A stretch of DNA of 16,883 bases from Fidelibacterota bacterium (lineage in GTDB: Bacteria > Fidelibacterota > Marinisomatia > SCGC-AAA003-L08 > D37C17): the NCBI GenBank assembly GCA_018671635.1, contig JABHHG010000063.1:1-16883 (forward strand), read 5' to 3'. Shown in pieces: positions 1 to 6,830 of the stretch. The notes under the pieces are model-generated. The model had not been told where the DNA came from, ran no database searches, and saw only the letters and a list, made by a program, of their open reading frames with translations. The position numbers and the translations under genes were made by a program. The stretch's first letter is position 1. Each line of letters begins with the position of its first letter.

Positions 1-87
1 CATTCTTTTTTAATGAAAATCTCGAAGTAATTTACCCGCTGTATATTATTCAAACTTAATGCAATACCCTGGGAGTAAATCAATTCG
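1..87 (+). other. Leader region upstream of the crp-type gene
   Basis: This AT-rich stretch precedes the first gene. I see no clear operator here: there is no TGTGA/TCACA pair, so no direct sign of autoregulation. A GGGAG at 71-75 could serve as a Shine-Dalgarno for the ATG at 88, although a 12-base gap is longer than usual. I cannot assign a promoter with confidence, and the upstream edge of the window may cut it. Confidence 0.4.
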
Positions 88-795
88 ATGAAATTAGATA
101 CAGTAAAAGAGATTGCTGAAAACTTAGATGAAATTCATGTATTCTCAGATCTTTCAGAGGAAGAATTAGAAAAAGTTGCAAATCTTTGTACTCCCAGGAC
201 TTATCCTAAAAATAGCATGATAATTTTAGAGGAAGAGTTTGGTGATACTGTGTTTGGAATTATTGGGGGTACGGTAAAAATTACCCGCGTGAATGATGAA
301 GGTAAAGAAGTAATCTTAGCGCTTTTGGGACAAGGTGAACTTTTTGGTGAACTGGCTGTTCTTGATGGAGAAGCTCGTTCAGCGAATGCGTTAGCACAAG
401 AAAAATGTTTGCTTTTGGCATTTCCTAAAGGTGAATTTTTAAATTTACTAAAGACTAATTTTAAAATCAGTTTTGCCCTTATGGGTGAATTAGCCAAAAG
501 ATTAAGAAAGTCTGATCAACAAATAGAGGCATTGTCATTATCTGATGCGGAACATCGAATTGGCGTTTCAATTTTAAATCTTGCTGAAGATATGGGAATA
601 ATCAAAAAAGGCCAAGTGACTATTGAGAAATTGCCTTTTCAACAAGATATTGCAAACATGGCAGGAACTTCACGCGAAACAGTTTCAAGAGTATTGACCA
701 TGTTTGAAGAAAAAAGTATGATAACTAAGGAAGGTCATACGCTAGTAATTCCGGATTACCTTTTCTTTAAGAGACTCTTCGGAAAAAATCTCTAA
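88..795 (+). CDS. Crp/Fnr-family transcriptional regulator, CRP-like
   Basis: This is a 235-residue dimeric DNA-binding regulator of the CRP/FNR superfamily, of usual family length. An N-terminal cyclic-nucleotide-binding beta-roll spans about residues 18-130, then a long dimer helix, then a winged helix-turn-helix at about 180-235. Two features suggest CRP rather than FNR. The phosphate-binding cassette has Gly-Glu-Leu at 87-89 and Arg97-Ser98, matching Glu72, Arg82 and Ser83 that bind cAMP in E. coli CRP. Only two scattered cysteines (34 and 107) are present, so an FNR-type iron-sulfur cluster is unlikely. The recognition helix reads SRETVSR (195-201); its Arg196, Glu197 and Arg201 correspond to the CRP residues that read TGTGA half-sites. 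The true ligand is unproven. It is transcribed in the same direction as meaB, 41 bases upstream of it, so it may share that operon or stand alone. Its predicted site type occurs at 6688-6705. Confidence 0.9.
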   Translation: MKLDTVKEIAENLDEIHVFSDLSEEELEKVANLCTPRTYPKNSMIILEEEFGDTVFGIIGGTVKITRVNDEGKEVILALLGQGELFGELAVLDGEARSANALAQEKCLLLAFPKGEFLNLLKTNFKISFALMGELAKRLRKSDQQIEALSLSDAEHRIGVSILNLAEDMGIIKKGQVTIEKLPFQQDIANMAGTSRETVSRVLTMFEEKSMITKEGHTLVIPDYLFFKRLFGKNL

Positions 796-836
796 ACTCC
801 TCAGAATAATACCTCCAATATAATTAAATTTTGCCC

Positions 837-1775
837 ATGTATTCAGAGATTATACAAGGTGTACGCGGGCGAAAACGACGTTTTATAGCGAGAGCTATAA
901 CACATGTGGAAAATAATACAGAAATTTCTTCAAAATTATTATCTGAATTATACCCAGAAACAGGCTCAGCCTACCGTATTGGAATTACGGGACCTCCCGG
1001 CGCAGGAAAAAGTTCACTCACCGATAAGTTAATTCAAAATTATAGAGAACAAGATAAAACGGTTGCCGTTATTGTCATTGATCCTACCAGTCCATTTTCG
1101 GGTGGTGCTATCTTGGGTGACCGCATTCGAATGATTCGGCATTATAATGATAAAGATGTGTACATCAGAAGTATGGCAAGTCGAGGAGGTCATGGAGGTT
1201 TGGCACAGGCCACACAAGAAGTAGGTGATATCTTAGATGCTGCAGGTTTTGATATTATTCTCTTTGAGACGGTAGGGGTGGGGCAAGTTGAGTTAGATGT
1301 AATTCAAACATCCGATACGGTGGTGGTGTTATTGGTTCCCGAATCGGGTGATGATATACAGATGATGAAAGCAGGCTTGATGGAAATTGCAGATATATTT
1401 GCTATCAATAAATCCGATCGTCCTGGTTCAAACAAATTGTATATATCCATAATAAATATGCTTTCGGGAATGCCCCATGATGAAATGACATGGATTCCTA
1501 AAGTGGTGAAAACGGTAGCACTAAAAACTGACGGAGTAAGTGAACTTGTGGATAATATCCATGAACATGGTGATCATATTAAGCGAACGGGTTTATGGAA
1601 TCAAAAAATGGTGGATCGCTATGCAAAGCAAGTGAGAGAGTTGATCCTCAATAAGCAAGATGAAGTCTTTTGGGATAAACAGAATTGTAATATTTTAGAT
1701 AAAGAATTAGCCCTTGCCCATGAAAAAAGAAAATCCCCTCAAGAATTAGCAGAATCACTCTATAGCAATGACTGA
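837..1775 (+). CDS. meaB: Methylmalonyl-CoA mutase-associated GTPase MeaB (ArgK family)
   Basis: MeaB is a cytosolic G3E-type P-loop GTPase that gates cobalamin loading onto methylmalonyl-CoA mutase and protects the enzyme from inactivation. At 312 residues it has the normal family length. Visible motifs are the Walker A GPPGAGKS (52-59), the IDPTSPFSGGAILGDR segment (81-96), the SMASRGGHGG segment (112-121), the switch motif ETVGVGQ (144-150) and the guanine-specificity motif NKSD (191-194). I chose the ATG at 837; a TTG at 831 is in frame and would add two residues. Neither has a clear Shine-Dalgarno. The stop overlaps the tatC start. Methylmalonyl-CoA epimerase closes the same gene run, which supports a role in propionate or methylmalonyl-CoA metabolism. 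No mutase gene lies in the window. Confidence 0.93.
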   Translation: MYSEIIQGVRGRKRRFIARAITHVENNTEISSKLLSELYPETGSAYRIGITGPPGAGKSSLTDKLIQNYREQDKTVAVIVIDPTSPFSGGAILGDRIRMIRHYNDKDVYIRSMASRGGHGGLAQATQEVGDILDAAGFDIILFETVGVGQVELDVIQTSDTVVVLLVPESGDDIQMMKAGLMEIADIFAINKSDRPGSNKLYISIINMLSGMPHDEMTWIPKVVKTVALKTDGVSELVDNIHEHGDHIKRTGLWNQKMVDRYAKQVRELILNKQDEVFWDKQNCNILDKELALAHEKRKSPQELAESLYSND

Positions 1776-2484
1776 GGATATGCCGTTTTGGGACCATGTC
1801 GAAGAGCTGAGATGGCGATTACTCAAGTCAATAATTGCGATTGTAATGGGGGCCATCCTAACCCATTCGTTCTCAGATCAATTACTTGCAAAATTAATTG
1901 AGCCCAGCGCCAATCTTAATTTTCCATTAAATCTACAGGTTTTAAAAGTAACATCCATGTTTATGGTTAAAGTGGGAATGGCATTAATGGGTGGAATTAT
2001 TATTGCACTCCCCATAATTTTTTATCAAACTTGGTGTTTTATATCCCCTGCATTTAAGGAATCCCATAATTCATCTGTCATTTTTATAGTGGGATTCTCC
2101 ACATTATTTTTTGCAACCGGTTTGATGTTTGGATATAAAATTCTAATTCCCTTTAGTTTACAGTTTTTTACCTCGATGACCTCAAATGTGGTGGCTGTAG
2201 ATTATAATTTCACATTAGATGGATATTTGATTTACGTTATGTGGCTATTGTTCGCATGTGGATTAATTTTTCAATTACCCATCATTACTGTAATGGGAAC
2301 AAAAATTGGAATTCTAACGCCACCCTTTTTACGACATTATCGAAAATATGCTATTGTTTCATTTCTAATTGTGGGTGCATTATTGACTCCACCGGATCCG
2401 TTAAGCCAATTACTCATTTTTATTCCACTCGTCCTACTTTATGAATTTAGTATTTTCGTGAGTTGGATATTCATCAAGAAGTAA
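1768..2484 (+). CDS. tatC: Sec-independent protein translocase subunit TatC
   Basis: TatC is the inner-membrane receptor of the twin-arginine pathway, which exports folded proteins bearing RR signal peptides. The 238-residue product has the family pattern: a cytosolic N terminus with WDHVEELRWRL (about 8-18), then about six hydrophobic membrane segments. A conserved loop near residues 88-98 contains YQTWCFISPAFKES, with the Pro and Glu positions expected for signal-peptide recognition. A typical late TPPDP motif (about 209-213) follows in the last periplasmic loop. The ATG at 1768 overlaps the meaB stop by 8 bases, so translation is probably coupled. The pore-forming partner TatA is not coded here. 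It sits with ftsY in one run, so parts of two membrane-targeting routes are co-transcribed. Confidence 0.95.
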   Translation: MTEDMPFWDHVEELRWRLLKSIIAIVMGAILTHSFSDQLLAKLIEPSANLNFPLNLQVLKVTSMFMVKVGMALMGGIIIALPIIFYQTWCFISPAFKESHNSSVIFIVGFSTLFFATGLMFGYKILIPFSLQFFTSMTSNVVAVDYNFTLDGYLIYVMWLLFACGLIFQLPIITVMGTKIGILTPPFLRHYRKYAIVSFLIVGALLTPPDPLSQLLIFIPLVLLYEFSIFVSWIFIKK

Positions 2485-3461
2485 TGAAATCTTTATTAAA
2501 TAAATTATCAACCTCGATTCAACCAGAAATGATTGAGTTTAATCGTACATTTAAAACATCCCTCAATTCGGAGGTGAAACTTATTAATACGGTTATTGGG
2601 TATATATCTCGCAAAAAAGGGAAGCAATTACGGCCTCGCCTGTGTTTACTATCTGCAAAAATGTGTGGAGAAATTACTCCGCTCACCTATAAGGCTGCGG
2701 CACTCATTGAAATGATTCACGTAGCCACACTGATTCATGATGATGTGGTAGATGAAGCAGATCTTCGTCGAGGATGGCCATCAGTTAATCGAATATGGAA
2801 GAATAAAATCTCAATATTAGTGGGTGATTTTATGTTCTCCAAAGCATTATCCAATATGATAACATTACGAAATTTTGATGCATTAGAAATTTTATCCTCC
2901 ACTGCAGAGCGATTAAGTCAGGGAGAAATCCTACAAATTGAAAAGGCATTAAAGAAAGAAATGACTGAGGGAATCTATTACCGTATGGTGAGAGATAAAA
3001 CGGCGTCTCTATTTTCTGCATCTTGCCAAATTGGTGCCATCACTACGAATGCATCTGTAGAACAACAGAAAGCTATGGCAATTTTTGGTGAAAAACTGGG
3101 CATTGCATTCCAAATACGTGATGACTTATTTGATATTATGGGAACGGTTGACGCCATTGGTAAACCCATTGGATTTGATGTGAAAAAAAATATGTTAACA
3201 TTGCCTTTAATTCATATATTTGAAACGGTTGGGAATAATCAAAAAAAATCAATTCAGAGAAAATTAAAACAGTATGCGTCATGGAAAGATATTTTATCTA
3301 TTAGAAAGTTAGTTAAAAAGCATGGCGGTATTGATTATGCCACCCAGCAAATGGAGAGAATTTCTAATGAAGCCATGGATGCGTTAAATATTTTCCCTGA
3401 TTCTGAATATAAGGACGCCCTCATTGATGCGGTAAAATTTAATTTGGGTCGTGAATCATGA
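2484..3461 (+). CDS. Polyprenyl diphosphate synthase (trans-isoprenyl, long chain)
   Basis: This enzyme condenses isopentenyl diphosphate onto an allylic primer to build an all-trans prenyl chain, most likely the menaquinone or ubiquinone tail. The 325-residue product carries both Mg-binding Asp-rich motifs: DDVVD (86-90), followed by the typical EADLRRG, and DDLFD (213-217). The fifth residue before the first motif is a small Ala81. Small residues there are typical of long-chain (about C35-C50) synthases and atypical of geranylgeranyl or farnesyl synthases. Chain length is inference. The start is set at the ATG sharing one base with the tatC stop (TAATG). A TTG at 2463 would add seven residues but deeper overlap makes it less likely. 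The product is soluble or peripheral, and its stop overlaps the next start. Confidence 0.9.
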   Translation: MKSLLNKLSTSIQPEMIEFNRTFKTSLNSEVKLINTVIGYISRKKGKQLRPRLCLLSAKMCGEITPLTYKAAALIEMIHVATLIHDDVVDEADLRRGWPSVNRIWKNKISILVGDFMFSKALSNMITLRNFDALEILSSTAERLSQGEILQIEKALKKEMTEGIYYRMVRDKTASLFSASCQIGAITTNASVEQQKAMAIFGEKLGIAFQIRDDLFDIMGTVDAIGKPIGFDVKKNMLTLPLIHIFETVGNNQKKSIQRKLKQYASWKDILSIRKLVKKHGGIDYATQQMERISNEAMDALNIFPDSEYKDALIDAVKFNLGRES

Positions 3462-4075
3462 GCCCAAAGTTTACCTTTAAAAGACGGAAGAAGATTAGAA
3501 AAAAACGGTTAGCCACGAGACATAATCGAATAATGACATTGGCCAATAGTATTAGTATTAGTCGAATATTCTTGGCAGTTCCGTTAGTTTATATCCTTAA
3601 TATATTTTCTGTTGAAACCCAAGAAATGGCCTATGCGGTTTGGGGAATTATCCTGCTTATTGTGCTCACTGATTTTTTGGATGGCTATGTGGCACGAAAG
3701 ACGGATGAAATTACCAATTTTGGCAAAATAATTGACCCGGTTGCAGACAAGATTTGTTTGGTCGTGGTACTCACATTCCTCATATTTGAATATAAATTAC
3801 CCTTTCTCATATTCTTTTTACTATTATCAATTCGAGATGTTTATCTCATAATCATTGGTGTGTACCTCATTAATGTGCAGGAAGAAGTATTTCAGTCTAA
3901 TTGGACAGGTAAATGGTTTTTGGGAATATCTACTTTAATGATGAGTACTTTTATTTTTCCTGCGCCTGAATGGGTGAGGTGGGGATTATACAGTATATCA
4001 CTATTATTAATGGCTGTGAGTACATGGCAGTATTCCAATCGATATCATCGATATTTTAAGGAATTAGAATTATAA
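3458..4075 (+). CDS. pgsA: CDP-alcohol phosphatidyltransferase, probable phosphatidylglycerophosphate synthase
   Basis: This is an integral membrane enzyme of the CDP-alcohol phosphatidyltransferase family. PgsA makes phosphatidylglycerol phosphate from CDP-diacylglycerol and glycerol-3-phosphate. The signature D-x2-DG-x2-AR-x8-G-x3-D-x3-D is complete: Asp72, Asp75, Gly76, Ala79, Arg80, Gly89, Asp93 and Asp97. Several hydrophobic segments follow, ending with a short C-terminal tail. The first 25 residues are strikingly basic (12 Lys/Arg) and precede the usual NSISISRI start of the catalytic domain. An internal ATG at 3533 would give a more typical N terminus, but the ATG at 3458 overlaps the preceding stop (ATGA), as is normal in this operon. 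Specificity within the family (glycerophosphate, serine or inositol acceptor) cannot be settled from motifs alone; PgsA is favoured by overall likeness. Confidence 0.8.
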   Translation: MSPKFTFKRRKKIRKKRLATRHNRIMTLANSISISRIFLAVPLVYILNIFSVETQEMAYAVWGIILLIVLTDFLDGYVARKTDEITNFGKIIDPVADKICLVVVLTFLIFEYKLPFLIFFLLLSIRDVYLIIIGVYLINVQEEVFQSNWTGKWFLGISTLMMSTFIFPAPEWVRWGLYSISLLLMAVSTWQYSNRYHRYFKELEL

Positions 4076-4974
4076 TGTTCTCATTCTTCAAAAAGACTTT
4101 TGGTGGACTTTCTAAAACGCGGAAGAAGCTAGCCAATGCAGTTTCGGGTTTAACGGGTAAATCCTATTTAGATGCGGATGATATTGAGCTATTAGAAGAA
4201 TCTCTTTTGCAGGCAGATTTGGGCTGGCAAATTGTTGAGACTATAATAGAAGAATTGCAGGATTCAGGTAAAAAAGACTTATCTTGGGATCAACGCTTTA
4301 TGCAGACCATGACGTCTCAATTAGAAGGTAAAGCAGATAAGCATCCATTAAAAAAGGTGATTGTACTCATCGGTATTAACGGAACGGGAAAAACTACATC
4401 CTCGGCAAAATTAGCAGGATATTTTTCTAGCAGCGGTGAGATAGTTACATTGGTGGCAGCAGATACATATCGCGCCGCAGCCGTAGAACAAATTAGGGAG
4501 TGGGCCACACGTTTAAAAATAAATGTAGTGGCCAACGAAGGTACAGCTGACCCTGCTGCTGTTGCCTATGATGGTGTGAACTCTGGCTTGGCAAAGAAAA
4601 TAGACCGTATTATTGTGGATACAGCTGGTCGCCTCCATACATCGCCAAATTTGATGCAAGAGTTAGAAAAAATTAATCGGGTGATAAAAAAGATTACCGA
4701 TGACATTTCGGTTCTTATTACCATTGACGCCAACACGGGGCAAAATGGAATTACCCAAGTGAAAGAATTCGGGAAGTATATTCCCATTGATGGGGTGATC
4801 TTAACTAAAATGGATGGCACAGCCCGAGGTGGTATTGCAGTACCCATCATGACGGAGTTAAATTTACCTATCTATTTTATGGGTGTAGGTGAGCAAGTGG
4901 ATGATTTGATTCCATTTGATCGAGAGAGTTATTTAAAAGGCCTAATTGGCATAGAGGAAGAAGCATCGGTGTGA
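4075..4974 (+). CDS. ftsY: Signal recognition particle receptor FtsY
   Basis: FtsY is the SRP-family GTPase that docks SRP-bound ribosomes at the inner membrane for co-translational insertion. The 299-residue product has an N-terminal helical domain (about 1-90) and then the G domain with GINGTGKTT (100-108), the insertion-box segment DTYRAAAVEQ (130-139), DTAGR (182-186) and TKMDGTARGG (244-253). The long acidic A domain of E. coli FtsY is absent. This short form is common outside gammaproteobacteria, and the basic, Phe-rich beginning (FSFFKKTFGG) probably serves as the membrane-binding helix. Its ATG shares one base with the preceding stop, and its own stop overlaps the GTG of rimO. It is distinguished from Ffh by lacking the Met-rich M domain. 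Confidence 0.96.
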   Translation: MFSFFKKTFGGLSKTRKKLANAVSGLTGKSYLDADDIELLEESLLQADLGWQIVETIIEELQDSGKKDLSWDQRFMQTMTSQLEGKADKHPLKKVIVLIGINGTGKTTSSAKLAGYFSSSGEIVTLVAADTYRAAAVEQIREWATRLKINVVANEGTADPAAVAYDGVNSGLAKKIDRIIVDTAGRLHTSPNLMQELEKINRVIKKITDDISVLITIDANTGQNGITQVKEFGKYIPIDGVILTKMDGTARGGIAVPIMTELNLPIYFMGVGEQVDDLIPFDRESYLKGLIGIEEEASV

Positions 4975-6272
4975 GTGAAAAGAAAAAAATATCATTAATT
5001 AGTTTAGGATGTTCTAAGAATTTGGTGGATTCTGAATTCTTAGTGGGTGGCTTGAAACAAGAAAGCTACACCTTTGTAGATGAGCCTAAAGACTCTGACA
5101 TTGTGATTGTAAATACATGCGGATTTTTAGATAAAGCCAGAGAAGAGGGAGTAGATACTATTCTTGAAGCCGGTGAATTAAAGGCTGCTGGGGATATTGA
5201 ATCCTTAGTGGTAATGGGCTGTTTCTCTGAACGATTCGGTACAGAACTTCGCCAAGAGCTGCCTGAAGTGGATGAATTTTTTGGCACCACTGATCACAAA
5301 GAAATTATATCCTATATTACGGGAAAAGATTTCTCAAAAAATGACCCTGATTTTCAGCGATCATTATTAACCCCTAATCACTATGCTTATCTGAAGATTG
5401 CAGAAGGTTGCGATAATGGTTGTGCCTTTTGCTCTATCCCACTTATGCGTGGACTTCAAAAGAGTCAGCCCTTAGAGTGGAATCTGATGGAAGCCCGTCG
5501 ATTAGCCAAGCAAGGCGTGAAAGAATTATTAGTTATTGCCCAAGACTCTACGTCTTATGGCTGGGATTTAGACCCTAAATCATCTCTGCATGAAATGATG
5601 TATGCCCTAGATGAGATTGATGGATTTGAGTGGATTCGTTTACATTATGCACACCCGGCACATTTACACCGTGATATGATTAAGGCATATAGTGAATTTA
5701 AACATGTAATTCCATATATCGATATGCCTGTTCAACATGGTTCTGATAGAATGTTGAAACTCATGCGTCGTGGCCTGAAATCAGAGGGTATAAAGACCCG
5801 TATTACAGCATTGCGTGATGTGAATTCTGAGATTGCTATTCGTACATCTATCATCGTGGGGTTTCCTGGTGAGACGGATGAAGACTTTCAGCAATTAATG
5901 GACATGATAGAAGAGGTTCAGTTTGATCGATTAGGCGTATTTACCTATTCTGAAGAAGAAGGTACAACAGCAGCAGCAGATATGAAAGATGACGTCCCAC
6001 GACATATTAAAGAAGAGCGTTTAGATGCTATTATGATGGCACAGCAATCTATAAATTTAAAAAATAATCAAGGATTAGTGGGGGAGACGGACAAGGTGAT
6101 TGTAGATAAATCTACCGACGATGGGTGGATTATTGCTCGTTCATACAGAGATGCACCTGAAATTGATAATTATGTACGCATAAAGGGTAAGCATACAGAA
6201 GGTGAATTTCTAAATGTGAAGTATACTGAAGCATTTGAGTATGATTTAACTGCAGTGATTATAAATGAGTAA
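4971..6272 (+). CDS. rimO: Ribosomal protein S12 methylthiotransferase RimO
   Basis: RimO is a radical SAM enzyme with two 4Fe-4S clusters that adds a methylthio group to a conserved aspartate of ribosomal protein S12. The 433-residue product is of normal length. The N-terminal UPF0004 domain supplies Cys14 (GCSKNLVDSE), Cys50 (NTCGF) and Cys84 (MGCFSER). The radical SAM triad is Cys147, Cys151 and Cys154. A TRAM domain occupies roughly the last 65 residues. The CSKNLVDSE motif and YIDMPVQHGSDR favour RimO over the tRNA enzyme MiaB. Translation appears to begin at a GTG (4971) overlapping the ftsY stop by four bases. The 3' end overlaps the epimerase start by eight bases. Confidence 0.94.
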   Translation: MSEKKKISLISLGCSKNLVDSEFLVGGLKQESYTFVDEPKDSDIVIVNTCGFLDKAREEGVDTILEAGELKAAGDIESLVVMGCFSERFGTELRQELPEVDEFFGTTDHKEIISYITGKDFSKNDPDFQRSLLTPNHYAYLKIAEGCDNGCAFCSIPLMRGLQKSQPLEWNLMEARRLAKQGVKELLVIAQDSTSYGWDLDPKSSLHEMMYALDEIDGFEWIRLHYAHPAHLHRDMIKAYSEFKHVIPYIDMPVQHGSDRMLKLMRRGLKSEGIKTRITALRDVNSEIAIRTSIIVGFPGETDEDFQQLMDMIEEVQFDRLGVFTYSEEEGTTAAADMKDDVPRHIKEERLDAIMMAQQSINLKNNQGLVGETDKVIVDKSTDDGWIIARSYRDAPEIDNYVRIKGKHTEGEFLNVKYTEAFEYDLTAVIINE

Positions 6273-6684
6273 ACTTCCATTTAAAGTATTGGGGATTGAA
6301 CATGTTGCCCTTGCGGTAAAAGATGTAGATGCACCTTCAAATCTTTTTGGTTCATTGTTAGGTATTGAACATACTTCAAGTGAAGAAATTATGGATCAGA
6401 AAGTAAACACACATATTTTTGATACGACTTACGGTAAAATAGAACTGTTAAATCCCATCTCAGATGATTCTCCCATATCTAAATTTTTAGAAAATCGTGG
6501 TGAAGGTATTCATCATATTGCATTCAAAGTAGACAAGCTACAGCGAGCACTAGATTATTTAAAAGATAATGGAATTCAATTGATTGATGAAACGCCAAAA
6601 ATTGGAGCAGAGGGTCTCCTTGTAGCTTTTTTACACCCTAAATCTACCTATGGGGTGCTAATAGAGCTTTGCCAACAACCATAG
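6265..6684 (+). CDS. mce: Methylmalonyl-CoA epimerase
   Basis: This small cytosolic glyoxalase-fold (VOC superfamily) protein of 139 residues matches methylmalonyl-CoA epimerase, which interconverts the 2R and 2S isomers so that the B12-dependent mutase can use or make them. The two beta-alpha-beta-beta-beta modules are visible. The likely metal ligands are His13 (GIEHVALAV), Glu60 (GKIELLNP), His83 or His84 (GIHHIAFKV) and Glu134 (VLIELCQ). The GIHHIAFKV and GVLIELCQ blocks are characteristic of the epimerase branch, although VOC proteins are diverse. The gene overlaps the end of rimO and is the last of the run starting at meaB; a mutase accessory gene at each end makes this assignment more credible. 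Confidence 0.88.
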   Translation: MSKLPFKVLGIEHVALAVKDVDAPSNLFGSLLGIEHTSSEEIMDQKVNTHIFDTTYGKIELLNPISDDSPISKFLENRGEGIHHIAFKVDKLQRALDYLKDNGIQLIDETPKIGAEGLLVAFLHPKSTYGVLIELCQQP

Positions 6685-6687
6685 CTT

Positions 6688-6705
6688 TTGTGACTTACAT
6701 CACAA
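6688..6705. promoter_or_regulatory. CRP-like operator palindrome upstream of uvrC
   Basis: The sequence TTGTGACTTACATCACAA is a perfect inverted repeat: two 6-base arms around a 6-base spacer. It matches the TGTGA-N6-TCACA consensus of CRP sites exactly. It lies four bases after the epimerase stop, and the only gene it faces is uvrC. No T-run follows, so a terminator is unlikely. The CRP-like protein at the window start has a recognition helix suited to this motif. The link between them is inference. Confidence 0.65.
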
Positions 6706-6726
6706 GGTAAAATAATTACTCTTCTT

Positions 6727-6732
6727 TATAGA
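6727..6732 (+). promoter_or_regulatory. Possible -10 element of uvrC promoter
   Basis: TATAGA resembles a sigma-70 -10 hexamer. Its first base lies 30.5 bases from the centre of the palindrome at 6688-6705. In a class II CRP-activated promoter (site centred near -41.5) that distance is about 29.5, so the fit is within one base. The -35 position is poor, as expected for an activator-dependent promoter. The match is short in AT-rich DNA, and the promoter consensus of this organism is unknown. Confidence 0.3.
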
Positions 6733-6783
6733 CTAAATTTTTAAAGTCTTAACTTTTAATTTCAGGCAAACATTCCACTATTC

Positions 6784-6811
6784 TAGGAATCAAGTAATTA
6801 ACTAATTCCTA
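6784..6811. repeat. Inverted repeat in the uvrC leader
   Basis: TAGGAAT (6784-6790) is repeated in inverse as ATTCCTA (6805-6811) with a 14-base spacer, ending 19 bases before the uvrC ATG. In RNA this could form a 7-bp hairpin in the 5' leader, and as DNA it could be a protein-binding site. No Shine-Dalgarno is visible between it and the start codon. Confidence 0.4.
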
Positions 6812-6830
6812 ATCTTCCTTAAATTCTCCT

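Noticed and set aside
201..497. A 98-codon minus-strand frame inside the regulator gene
   Set aside because: It is the shadow of a well-supported Crp/Fnr gene and shows no domain or start context.
3546..3560. AGTATT tandem repeat as a phase-variation tract
   Set aside because: Only two full units are present and they encode the normal NSISIS start of the PgsA domain.
6688..6710. The palindrome read as a terminator of the meaB-to-epimerase run
   Set aside because: The stem is only 6 bp with moderate GC and is followed by GGTAAAATAATTAC, not a T-run. A CRP-type operator explains it better.
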